Part shown: piece after piece, positions 1 through 7,461 of the stretch
Layout of the letters: each line of letters starts with the position of its first letter
How positions within the stretch are numbered: the stretch's first letter is position 1
Source of the DNA: Bacteroidales bacterium UBA6192
GTDB lineage: Bacteria > Bacteroidota > Bacteroidia > Bacteroidales > F082
Assembly: GCA_002422725.1 (NCBI GenBank)
Contig: DITE01000102.1
Span: 1-17,730, forward strand
Direction: 5' to 3'
DNA: 17,730 nucleotides
Program-made: the position numbers and the translations under genes
Notes under the pieces: model-generated
The model's database searches: none
Seen by the model: only the letters and a program-made list of their open reading frames with translations
Told to the model about the DNA's origin: nothing

Positions 1-212
1 TCCCTTACGGCAGCATTTATTCGCTGAATCCATAATGAGCGGAAATTACGTTTCTTGGTTCGTCTGTCGCGGTACGCATACTGTTGGCCTTTTTCGAATG
101 CGTTTTTAGCCACCGTCCAAACATTTTTCCTGCGTCCAAACTGACCTTTAGTCAGTTTCATCACTTTTTTGCGCTTCGCTCTTGAAGCTACTGCATTTAC
201 TGATCTTGGCAT
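1..212 (-). CDS. rplT: 50S ribosomal protein L20, C-terminus cut off by window edge
   Basis: The minus strand from the ATG at 212-210 reads MPRSVNAVASRAKRKK, then a highly basic chain containing GRRKNVWTVAKNAFEKG and YAYRDRRTKKRNFRSLW. This is the conserved N-terminal half of bacterial L20, a large-subunit protein that binds 23S rRNA and is needed early in 50S assembly. About 70 residues are visible of the roughly 115 usual, because the gene runs off the left edge. It is the last visible gene of thrS-infC-rpmI-rplT, 75 bases after rpmI, with no promoter or terminator seen in that gap. In other bacteria L20 represses this operon through its mRNA. I could not recognise such a leader structure here. 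Identification is secure. Confidence 0.96.
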   Translation of the reverse strand, partial: MPRSVNAVASRAKRKKVMKLTKGQFGRRKNVWTVAKNAFEKGQQYAYRDRRTKKRNFRSLWIQRINAAVR

Positions 213-287
213 TTTTTTACAAATTTTTCACCATAGCGCCCCAACCCGGGAACTTTGAAGCTATGGCAAAGTTAAACAATTGATTCA

Positions 288-482
288 CTATGATTGAAGC
301 ATTTCTCTGATGTTCTTTTCGTCAGCTTTATCAACAACTGATGAATAGGTCAGGTTACGCTTACGCTTAGTCGACTTCTTTGTGAGAATATGACTTTTGT
401 AAGCATGCTTCCTTTTGATTTTTCCAGAACCAGTAAGCGAAAAGCGCTTTTTAGCTCCGGACTTAGTTTTCATTTTAGGCAT
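288..482 (-). CDS. rpmI: 50S ribosomal protein L35
   Basis: A 64-residue, strongly basic protein beginning MPKMKTKSGAKKRFSLTGSGKIKRKHAYKSH matches L35 over its whole length. KTKSGAKKRF and the K-x-K-R-x-HAYKSHIL stretch are family signatures. L35 is a small protein of the large ribosomal subunit. The gene lies 31 bases after infC and 75 bases before rplT on the same strand, the order found in most bacteria, so it is almost certainly on the same transcript. The ATG at 482-480 is the only sensible start and no Shine-Dalgarno precedes it. The protein ends MLQS and a TAG stop. Confidence 0.97.
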   Translation of the reverse strand: MPKMKTKSGAKKRFSLTGSGKIKRKHAYKSHILTKKSTKRKRNLTYSSVVDKADEKNIREMLQS

Positions 483-513
483 TACTAAATATATTTATTG
501 GGTTAATGTTAGG

Positions 514-1065
514 TTATTTCTTCGGGGCAATCATCATCATCATCTTTTTTCCTTCCAGCTTTGGCAACTGTTCAACCTTTCCATATTCTTCAAGTTCCTG
601 GGCAAATTTTAACATAATCAATTCACCCTGATCTTTGTAAATAATTGTCCGGCCTTTGAAAAGAAGGTCAACTTTAACTTTTGCACCTTCCTCCAAAAAT
701 TTGATGGCATGTTTAAGTTTAAACTCAAAATCATGATCATCGGTATTGGGCCCAAGCCGTATTTCTTTCACAATGATTTTTGTTGATTTGGCTTTAATCT
801 CTTTCTGTTTCTTTTTAAGCTCAAAAAGAAACTTCTTGTAGTCCAGAATCTTACAAACCGGTGGATTAGCTGTAGGCGATATCTCAACAAGGTCAAGTCC
901 TTGTGATTCAGCCATCATAATGGCTTCACGCAAAGGATAAATTCCTGTTTCTACATTTTCACCAACTACCCTGATCATCGGGGAAGTAATTCGTTGGTTA
1001 ATTCTGTGAAGTTCCTCTTTCTTCGGCATAACGCGAGGACTTCTACCTCTGAACTGTGCTATAAT
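514..1065 (-). CDS. infC: Translation initiation factor IF-3, probable AUU (or AUA) start
   Basis: IF-3 binds the 30S subunit, checks the start codon and initiator tRNA, and keeps subunits apart. The N-terminal domain carries HRINQRITSPMIRVVGENVETG and GLDLVEISPTANPPVCKILDYKKF; a basic linker and the C-terminal domain (KEIRLGPNTDDHDFEFKLKHA, then GRTIIYKDQG) follow, ending in a Lys/Met-rich tail. The first in-frame ATG is at 1029 and would give 171 residues, but nothing upstream of it looks like a ribosome site. Twelve codons earlier an in-frame ATT (1065-1063) follows AGGAG (1076-1072) with a 6-base spacer; the next codon is ATA. The extension reads IAQFRGRSPRV, basic as in relatives. E. coli infC starts at AUU, through which IF-3 represses itself. 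I infer the same here; AUA at 1062 is the alternative. The function call is secure, the start is likely. Confidence 0.93.
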   Translation of the reverse strand: MIAQFRGRSPRVMPKKEELHRINQRITSPMIRVVGENVETGIYPLREAIMMAESQGLDLVEISPTANPPVCKILDYKKFLFELKKKQKEIKAKSTKIIVKEIRLGPNTDDHDFEFKLKHAIKFLEEGAKVKVDLLFKGRTIIYKDQGELIMLKFAQELEEYGKVEQLPKLEGKKMMMMIAPKK

Positions 1066-1076
1066 TTGGCTCTCCT
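1063..1076 (-). promoter_or_regulatory. Shine-Dalgarno and non-AUG start codon of infC
   Basis: Read on the minus strand, AGGAG at 1076-1072 is followed by AGCCAA and then ATT at 1065-1063. An in-frame TAG at 1077-1075 overlaps the Shine-Dalgarno, so the reading frame cannot start further upstream. Most Bacteroidetes genes do without a Shine-Dalgarno, and I saw none before thrS, rpmI, lon, rpmE2, serC, serA or xerD. Its presence here fits a start codon that needs extra help, as for the AUU of E. coli infC. Confidence 0.6.
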
Positions 1077-1113
1077 ATATTGATTAAACAATAAAATGAT
1101 TTCTTTTAATTAA

Positions 1114-3051
1114 TTAGTCGTTTTGCAATTTCGTTTCTTCCTCATGCAACATTAGCGCAAATTGATTCAGGTCAAATGTTCCCAAGTCACCATGTCCATG
1201 TTTTCGCACCGAAACAGTTCCATCCGCTTCTTCCCTTTCACCCACAACCAGCATGTATGGAATTTTCTTCAACTCAGCGTCCCTGATTTTTTTTCCTGCT
1301 TTTTCGCTTCGGTCGTCAATGAGGCCGCGAATATCGGAATTATTTAAGAATTGCAAAACTTTTTCTGCATATGCTTGATATTTTTCACTGATTGGCAGTA
1401 TGATAGCTTGTTCCGGACTCAACCACAAAGGGAACTTTCCGGCACAATGTTCAATAAGAACAGCAACGAAACGTTCCATCGAACCGAATGGAGCACGATG
1501 TATCATTACCGGCCGGTGTTTCTCATTATCAGAGCCGATATAGGTTAAATCAAATCGTTCAGGGAGGTTATAATCCACCTGAATTGTGCCCAATTGCCAC
1601 TTACGACCGATAGCATCCTTAACCATGAAGTCCATCTTTGGACCATAGAAGGCAGCCTCGCCCACAACAGTAATAGCATTCAGACCTTCTTCCTGAGCAA
1701 CTTCTTTTATGGCACTTTCTGCCTTTTCCCAGTTTTCGTCCGAACCAATATACTTTTCTTTGTTAGCCGGATCACGCAATGAAATCTGAGTAACGAATTC
1801 ATTGAAATCCAATGCCTTGAAAATTCGCATGATAATTTTAATAACACCTTTGAACTCGGATTTAATTTGATCAGGTGTACAGAAAATATGGGCATCATCC
1901 TGTGTGAACCCCCTCACTCTGGTTAATCCATGCAATTCACCGCTTTGTTCGTAGCGATAAACTGTGCCGAACTCGGCATAACGTATCGGTAAGTCTTTGT
2001 AGGAATGTGGTTTTACATTATAAATTTCACAATGGTGCGGACAATTCATTGGCTTCAGAAAAAATGCTTCCCCTTCGATTGGAGTCGTAATTGGTCTGAA
2101 TGAATCTTTTCCGTATTTATCAAAATGGCCTGAAGTTTTATAGAGGTTTACGTTTCCAATGTGAGGTGTTATAACGGGTTGATAACCTGCTTCTTTTTGA
2201 ACTTTTTTCAGGAAATGTTCAAGTCTGTCACGCAACATGGCTCCTTTTGGCAACCAGAGTGGCAGACCAGCCCCTACCCTTTGTGAAAAAGCAAATAATT
2301 CGAGTTCTTTACCTAATTTCCGGTGATCTCTTTTCTTAGCTTCCTCAAGTAGAATCAGATAATCTTCGAGCTCCTTGGCTTTTGGAAATGTAATTCCATA
2401 AACACGCGTAAGCTGTTTGCGTTTTTCATCTCCCCGCCAATAAGCGCCTGCTAAACTGGTCAGCTTAACAGCTTTGATAAAGCTGGTATCGGGCAAATGT
2501 GGCCCTCTGCATAAATCGGTAAAAGTTCCTGATTTGTAGAGTGTTATCTCTCCATCATTCAACTCATTGATTAACTCAATTTTATATTCATCTCCTTTTT
2601 GAACAAAGTGATCAAGAGCTTCTTTCTTCGATACATCAACACGCAAATAGCTTTGTTTTTCCTTTGCGAGTTCAATCATGCGTTTTTCGATATCAGCTAG
2701 GTCTGATTCTGTCAGCAATCTTTCTCCTGTATCGATATCGTAATAAAAACCGTTCTCAATGTCGGGTCCAATACCAAATTTAACACCCGGGTACAACTGT
2801 TCAATTGCTTCTGCCATCAAATGTGCTGAAGAATGCCACATAGTAGCTTTTCCTGCTGTATCATTCCACGTAAACAGCCGGACAGTGGCGTCAGTGCTGA
2901 TAGGGCGTGTTGCATCCCATACCTGTCCGTTTACTTCGGCAGAAAGAACATTGCGCGCAAGACCTTCGCTAATGCTTTTGGCAATATCAATGGCCGTTAC
3001 TCCAGATTCGTACTGGCGTATGTTTCCATCAGGAAAAGTAATGTTTATCAT
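1114..3051 (-). CDS. thrS: Threonyl-tRNA synthetase
   Basis: This class II synthetase charges tRNA-Thr with threonine in the cytoplasm. From the chosen start it has 645 residues, normal for the full bacterial form. In order it shows an N-terminal TGS domain (MINITFPDGN, about 1-60), the editing domain with HxxxH at His73/His77 (HSSAHLM) and TDLCRGPHLPDT, the catalytic core with the zinc-ligand cysteine in MNCPHHCEIY (Cys337), RVRGFTQDDAHIF, and motif 3 in HRAPFGSMERF, then a C-terminal anticodon-binding domain (AIILPISEKYQAYA onward). A longer frame opens at a TTG at 3084-3082, but that codon lies inside the predicted -7 element, so the ATG at 3051 is the better start. It is the first gene of thrS-infC-rpmI-rplT; infC begins about 48 bases after its stop. 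Confidence 0.97.
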   Translation of the reverse strand: MINITFPDGNIRQYESGVTAIDIAKSISEGLARNVLSAEVNGQVWDATRPISTDATVRLFTWNDTAGKATMWHSSAHLMAEAIEQLYPGVKFGIGPDIENGFYYDIDTGERLLTESDLADIEKRMIELAKEKQSYLRVDVSKKEALDHFVQKGDEYKIELINELNDGEITLYKSGTFTDLCRGPHLPDTSFIKAVKLTSLAGAYWRGDEKRKQLTRVYGITFPKAKELEDYLILLEEAKKRDHRKLGKELELFAFSQRVGAGLPLWLPKGAMLRDRLEHFLKKVQKEAGYQPVITPHIGNVNLYKTSGHFDKYGKDSFRPITTPIEGEAFFLKPMNCPHHCEIYNVKPHSYKDLPIRYAEFGTVYRYEQSGELHGLTRVRGFTQDDAHIFCTPDQIKSEFKGVIKIIMRIFKALDFNEFVTQISLRDPANKEKYIGSDENWEKAESAIKEVAQEEGLNAITVVGEAAFYGPKMDFMVKDAIGRKWQLGTIQVDYNLPERFDLTYIGSDNEKHRPVMIHRAPFGSMERFVAVLIEHCAGKFPLWLSPEQAIILPISEKYQAYAEKVLQFLNNSDIRGLIDDRSEKAGKKIRDAELKKIPYMLVVGEREEADGTVSVRKHGHGDLGTFDLNQFALMLHEEETKLQND

Positions 3052-3081
3052 GTAAGCAAATTGACGTTGAAAAATTGGGTG

Positions 3082-3089
3082 CAAAATTA
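3082..3089 (-). promoter_or_regulatory. Candidate promoter -7 element of the thrS operon
   Basis: The minus strand reads TAATTTTG at 3089-3082, a full match to the Bacteroidetes -7 motif TAnnTTTG, about 30 bases before the thrS ATG at 3051. No TTTG is found at the usual distance upstream, so the -33 element is weak or absent. The site places transcription start around 3075, downstream of the alternative TTG start at 3084. Confidence 0.5.
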
Positions 3090-3139
3090 CAATAAATTTC
3101 TTATTAATCTGCGAGTTGGATAAAGATTGATCTGACTTT

Positions 3140-4777
3140 TCAATTCAGCTGTATATCAGTTGTTCGCAAATCGAGCAGATTGATCGGATTGCTGCCAAGA
3201 TTTTTAACTCTTTGGTTAACAAAGCGTAAAACTTCATCATAATATAAAACAACTACCGGAGCATCTTCCATCACAATGCTATCGAGCATTCTGTATAATT
3301 CTTTTCGCTCGTCAACATTGTAAATACTCATTGTATGCAGGTAAATGCTATCGAACACTTTGCTTTCAAAGTGGGTATAATTTGGTCCGTCAGGCGACTT
3401 ATTCTTGCTGTAGAACAGGGACAGATAGTTTTCAGCATCAGGGTAATCTGCAACCCACGACGCCCTGAAAAATGTCAGCTCTGATTTTGCCCGCATCTCC
3501 CTCATCGTGGCAGCGGGACTGATTTCCAATTCAATATTAATTCCGGTCTCGGATAATTGCGCCTGTATATATTTACAAACATCAACATAATCGGCAGTTG
3601 TGGTAAGGGTAATTTTTTTTTCGATTGGTCCAAATTGTGCCATGAGTTGACGCGCCTTTTCGGGATTGTACTGATAACCAATTGACAATAGGCTATCATA
3701 TCCTTTTAATCCTGATGGAATGATGCCTGAATGACCTGGGATTCCTATTCCATTGCGCAAAAAGCGAATAAGCTTTCTTCGGTCAATACTATAATTGATG
3801 GCCTGGCGCAACCATTTGTCAGTTAAACTGTTATGTTTTTCGGGGTCTACCAGGATTCCAAGGTATTCCGTATTGAGATAGGGCTCCTTGTACAACTTTA
3901 TCCTGTCGGCATACTTAGCCTTTAACAAACCATCGCGTGTAAGAATTTCATCTTTATAGCGTGCATCAATACCCGACATAAAATCCAGCTCACCTTTTGC
4001 GAATTCCATGAAAGCGGTTTGTTTATCATTTAAAAAACTGATTGAAACCGCATCCAGCAGTGGTAACCTTTTTCCCTGTTCCGTCTCAAAGTAATGTTCA
4101 TTTTTTCTCAGAACAAGTTTTACACCCTCCTTCCAGTATTGAAACTTAAAAGGGCCTGAACCAACAGGATTTTTTCTGAAATCTGTTCCAAAATGCTCAA
4201 CAATTTCACGGGGAACAACTGATGCATAAGTCATTGTAAGCATCTCAATAAATGGTGGAAAAGACGAAGAGAGCTTGATCTGAAATGTAGTGTCGTTCAG
4301 TGCATGGAATGAATAAAAACCAGAATCAATAGCAACAGCATTAAATATCCAGCTTCCGGGTGAAGCTGTTTCACGTTTCATTAACCTGTTGAAACTATAA
4401 TAAAAATCGCTGGCAACAACCCTTCTGCTGCTATCCGGAAACAAGGTGTGATGATGAAAAAACACATCATTTCTGAGATGAAATGTGTAGGTTAATCCAT
4501 CGCTGCTGATCAACCAGCTTTTGGCAATTGATGGAACCACATTGAGCTGCTTATCCATCGAAACCAAACCATTATAAAGCTGATTGCATGCCCAGATATG
4601 AGGCAGATCTTTGGCATAAGCCGGATCAAGACTGTTAATACCTGAGGCTTCATTATACCTGAAAATTTTCAATCCGGCCTCATGTTTGTTCCGGTTGTTC
4701 TCACATGAAACAAAAAATAGCTGACAGCAAAAGCCAAGAATGATAGTGATACATAATCTTACAAATTGCTGTTGCAT
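3140..4777 (-). CDS. ABC transporter substrate-binding lipoprotein, family 5 (peptide-binding type)
   Basis: A 545-residue solute-binding protein of the OppA/DppA family (SBP family 5), which captures oligopeptides or similar ligands outside the inner membrane. The N-terminus is a lipoprotein signal: a hydrophobic stretch ending FFVSC, with Cys25 as the probable lipidated residue. After it come family hallmarks: SLDPAYAKDLP, QLYNGLVSMD, the PSIAKSWLISSDGLTYTFHLR block, VASDFYYSF, NPVGSGPFKF, LRQAINYSIDRRKLI and FFRASWVADYPDAENYLSLFY. Length and order are complete. No permease or ATPase gene of such a transporter lies in the window, so it is an orphan here; its transporter must be elsewhere, or it has another role. 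It diverges from a secreted aminopeptidase, which suggests peptide use. The exact ligand cannot be told from the sequence. Confidence 0.88.
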   Translation of the reverse strand: MQQQFVRLCITIILGFCCQLFFVSCENNRNKHEAGLKIFRYNEASGINSLDPAYAKDLPHIWACNQLYNGLVSMDKQLNVVPSIAKSWLISSDGLTYTFHLRNDVFFHHHTLFPDSSRRVVASDFYYSFNRLMKRETASPGSWIFNAVAIDSGFYSFHALNDTTFQIKLSSSFPPFIEMLTMTYASVVPREIVEHFGTDFRKNPVGSGPFKFQYWKEGVKLVLRKNEHYFETEQGKRLPLLDAVSISFLNDKQTAFMEFAKGELDFMSGIDARYKDEILTRDGLLKAKYADRIKLYKEPYLNTEYLGILVDPEKHNSLTDKWLRQAINYSIDRRKLIRFLRNGIGIPGHSGIIPSGLKGYDSLLSIGYQYNPEKARQLMAQFGPIEKKITLTTTADYVDVCKYIQAQLSETGINIELEISPAATMREMRAKSELTFFRASWVADYPDAENYLSLFYSKNKSPDGPNYTHFESKVFDSIYLHTMSIYNVDERKELYRMLDSIVMEDAPVVVLYYDEVLRFVNQRVKNLGSNPINLLDLRTTDIQLN

Positions 4778-4796
4778 GCTGATTGTGATTCACAGC

Positions 4797-4823
4797 CAAA
4801 ATTAGCAAGAAAAATAAAGCAAA
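4797..4823 (-). promoter_or_regulatory. Candidate promoter of the peptide-binding lipoprotein gene
   Basis: The minus strand carries TAATTTTG at 4804-4797, matching TAnnTTTG, and TTTG at 4823-4820. The spacer is 15 bases, shorter than the usual 17-23, so the -33 assignment is weak. Transcription would start about 14 bases upstream of the ATG at 4777. Confidence 0.42.
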
Positions 4824-4832
4824 ATTTACGGC

Positions 4833-4860
4833 TTGTCCAAAGAGATTATCAATAACTTTG
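4833..4860 (+). promoter_or_regulatory. Candidate promoter of the M1 aminopeptidase gene
   Basis: TTG at 4833-4835 and TAACTTTG at 4853-4860, separated by 17 bases, match the Bacteroidetes promoter pattern TTG-N17-23-TAnnTTTG. The -7 box ends 28 bases before the ATG at 4889. It stands back to back with the minus-strand promoter at 4797-4823 without overlap. Confidence 0.6.
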
Positions 4861-4888
4861 TGGGTACGATTGAACATTCTAATTTTAC

Positions 4889-6877
4889 ATGATGAAAAAC
4901 TTTAGCTTTATTTTATTACAGGCACTTTTAATGGTTCCTTTTGCATTACTTTCTCAGATTCACCACGATGGCGCTGATGGTGCTGAAATGTGTTCACATA
5001 GAAAACAAAGCATGCTCATGGCACCTGCTGTTGCCGGACCCAATTCGCCAAGGCATAGCTTTGATGTGCTTAATTATACACTCAATCTCAATTTATACAA
5101 CAACTTTCTGAGCCCCTACCCCAAAAGTTTCAATGGCACCAACACATTGGAGTTCCGGGTCGACTCAGCGTTAAACTTCATTAAGCTTGACGCCGTTAAC
5201 ACTTCAATCGAAATTCATGCGGTAGGTCTTTCAGGAACAGCTTTTAGTCATGAGAACAATATATTGCATATCGACCTTGACCGAACATACCAGCCCGGTG
5301 AAATTGCTGAAGTTTTCATTGACTATAGCCATAAAGATGTTTCGGATGCTGCATTTTATGCACATCAGGGGCACGTTTTTACCGATTGCGAACCTGAAGG
5401 AGCACGTAAATGGTTTCCATGTTGGGATAAGCCAAGCGATAAGGCAACTGTTGATATTACAGCAAAGGTTCCTGCCCAGGCGCGTCTCGGTTCTAACGGC
5501 CGCCTTGCGGACTCAACTTTTGTCGGGGATACCTTGATTTATCATTGGATATCACGCGATCCTGTGCCAACATACATTACCGTGTTATCCGGAAGGATGA
5601 ATTATACGTTAGATGTGGTTTACTGGGAAAACCCCGAGGATCCTGAATTCAAGCTGCCCATCAGGTTCTATTCAAATCCGGGAGAAGACCCTTCCTGGAT
5701 TAAACAGCGGATTATCCCCATGATGTCTCATTTCTCGAATGCTTACGGAGTCTTTCCTTTTGAGAAAGACGGTTATGCCACCCTGAATTCTCAATTTACC
5801 TGGGGAGGAATGGAGAATCAGACCCTGACAAGTCTTTGCAGTAATTGCTGGTACGAAGGTCTCGTGTCACATGAACTTGCCCATCAGTGGTTTGGTGATA
5901 TGATTAGTCCGGCTACCTGGGCAGAAATTTGGCTGAATGAAGGTTTTGCCACATGGTCAGAGGCTTTCTGGAAAGAAGCTGAGGGAGGCTATAGTGCCTA
6001 TAAAAGCAGTATACTGAACAGAGCAAGCAATTATCTGGGAAACAACCCGGGATGGCCTGTTTATAACCCTGAATGGTCGATTAATACACCCCCCAACAGT
6101 ATATTGTTCAACTCGGCCATTACCTATTCAAAATCAGCCTGTATTTTGCATCAACTACGCTATATACTTGGAGATGAAGTATTTTTCAAAGCAATTGACG
6201 ATTATGCTCTCGACACTACTTTCCGATATAAGTCGGTGAAAACAGAAGATTTCATTGCCCGGATCAGTGAGTCAGCAGGTGAAGATATTGGTTGGTATCT
6301 CAATCCATGGCTCCAACAGCCCAACCATCCTATTTATGCCAACGAATATTTCTTTGATCAAATCAACGATAACTTTTGGAACATTCATTTTGTGACAAAG
6401 CAAATTCAGACTAATGCCGGTTTTTTTCCGATGGATCTGAATATCTATGTCCTTTTTACAGATATGACGGATACGGTATACAGGGTTAGAAACCTGCAGA
6501 ACAATGAATCATATGTATTTGGATCGCAAAAAGAACCGGGTTTTCTATCATTTGATCATTTAAATGAAATTGTTTTAAAGCAAGCAAGTTTGGTAGTAGG
6601 CACAGCACATTTTGTTGCAGAAAGGATGCTTGAGATTGCCCCTAACCCATCTTCTGACATGATTACGGTTAGTGCAAATCTGGTTGATTCTCAATCGGCA
6701 AGCTTTGTCATTTTTGATGCAAGTGGAAAAGTTGTTTACAATATGACATTTGGTGGATATACACCAGGCTTGATCAGTCAATCTATTGAAATAGGCTATT
6801 TACCGGTAGGTTTTTACTCCATTGCTATGAAAACAAAGGGGGGAATTGATGTTAAAAAACTAATTATCAGTAGATAA
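4889..6877 (+). CDS. Secreted M1-family zinc aminopeptidase with type IX secretion sorting domain
   Basis: A 662-residue gluzincin peptidase that should remove N-terminal residues from peptides outside the cell. The chain starts with a Sec signal peptide (MMKNFSFILLQALLMVPFALL, cleavage near residue 22), then the N-terminal beta domain. The exopeptidase motif GGMEN is at 306-310 and the zinc site HELAH at 328-332, with the third ligand Glu351 in NEGFATW, giving HExxH-x18-E. Tyr413 in ITYSKSACILHQL fits the transition-state tyrosine. The last 70 or so residues (LEIAPNPSSDMITV to GFYSIAMKTKG and VKKLIISR) form a type A C-terminal domain recognised by the type IX secretion system, so the enzyme is exported across the outer membrane and probably surface-anchored. 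All catalytic residues are present. It ends 5 bases from the convergent oxidoreductase gene. Confidence 0.93.
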   Translation: MMKNFSFILLQALLMVPFALLSQIHHDGADGAEMCSHRKQSMLMAPAVAGPNSPRHSFDVLNYTLNLNLYNNFLSPYPKSFNGTNTLEFRVDSALNFIKLDAVNTSIEIHAVGLSGTAFSHENNILHIDLDRTYQPGEIAEVFIDYSHKDVSDAAFYAHQGHVFTDCEPEGARKWFPCWDKPSDKATVDITAKVPAQARLGSNGRLADSTFVGDTLIYHWISRDPVPTYITVLSGRMNYTLDVVYWENPEDPEFKLPIRFYSNPGEDPSWIKQRIIPMMSHFSNAYGVFPFEKDGYATLNSQFTWGGMENQTLTSLCSNCWYEGLVSHELAHQWFGDMISPATWAEIWLNEGFATWSEAFWKEAEGGYSAYKSSILNRASNYLGNNPGWPVYNPEWSINTPPNSILFNSAITYSKSACILHQLRYILGDEVFFKAIDDYALDTTFRYKSVKTEDFIARISESAGEDIGWYLNPWLQQPNHPIYANEYFFDQINDNFWNIHFVTKQIQTNAGFFPMDLNIYVLFTDMTDTVYRVRNLQNNESYVFGSQKEPGFLSFDHLNEIVLKQASLVVGTAHFVAERMLEIAPNPSSDMITVSANLVDSQSASFVIFDASGKVVYNMTFGGYTPGLISQSIEIGYLPVGFYSIAMKTKGGIDVKKLIISR

Positions 6878-6882
6878 AAGTT

Positions 6883-7461
6883 TTAGTTCATATTTCTTCC
6901 ATACTTTTTCATTCGGTTTATCCAGCGCAGACGCTGCTTTTCGGTAGATTTCCGCATCGAACCTAACGAATTGATCCTTACTGGTTTGATGCCACAGAAT
7001 TCAAGTATTGCTTTACGCATAGAATGGTGTCCGGGAGCTTTCATGATCAGATAATAATACCATACAGGACTATCCATGGTGACAACCAAACGAGCGGTTT
7101 TTCCTTTTAGTAGTTTTAGGTGAGGTTTGCCATTTGAAGCATACTTAAATGCAAACCCAGGTAACAAGGTGCGGTCAATAAAGCCTTTGAGTTGAGCAGG
7201 ATAGGTCGCCCACCAGTTTGGATAAAAGAATATCAGGTGATTAGCCCACAAAATCTGTTGTTGGGCATTTACCAGGTCGGGTTCGAGTGCCTGATTGCCG
7301 CGATAACCTTCTCTGAAATTTATTTCGAACTGAAGTTCGCGCAGCACCAGCTCTCTGACCTCTGCCCCAGCATTGCGCGCACTTTCGATATACGAATCTT
7401 TCAGGCAATCAATAAAGGTATCCTTCACAGGATGCCCATGAATTACTAAGATGTTCTTCAT
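6883..7461 (-). CDS. NAD(P)H-dependent oxidoreductase, flavodoxin fold (NQO1/KefF-like)
   Basis: A 192-residue protein of the Flavodoxin_2 family, FMN- or FAD-binding quinone or nitro reductases using NAD(P)H. It begins MKNILVIHGHPVKDTF, the phosphate-binding first strand and loop typical of KefF, MdaB and NQO1, and has the core motif FFYPNWWATYPAQLKGFIDRTLLPGFAFKY, where the tryptophans and the PAQLKG turn contact the flavin. GKTARLVVTMDSPVWYY and ILEFCGIKPVRI complete the fold. Its ATG overlaps the lon TGA as ATGA, so the two genes are probably translationally coupled. No Kef-type potassium channel is nearby, so a KefF role is not supported by context. A stress or detoxification role with Lon is an inference. 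The physiological substrate is unknown. Confidence 0.86.
   Translation of the reverse strand: MKNILVIHGHPVKDTFIDCLKDSYIESARNAGAEVRELVLRELQFEINFREGYRGNQALEPDLVNAQQQILWANHLIFFYPNWWATYPAQLKGFIDRTLLPGFAFKYASNGKPHLKLLKGKTARLVVTMDSPVWYYYLIMKAPGHHSMRKAILEFCGIKPVRINSLGSMRKSTEKQRLRWINRMKKYGRNMN

Noticed and set aside
3052..3084. Longer thrS start at a TTG (3084), adding 11 residues
   Set aside because: The TTG lies inside the predicted -7 box (3089-3082), and the TGS domain begins naturally at the ATG at 3051.
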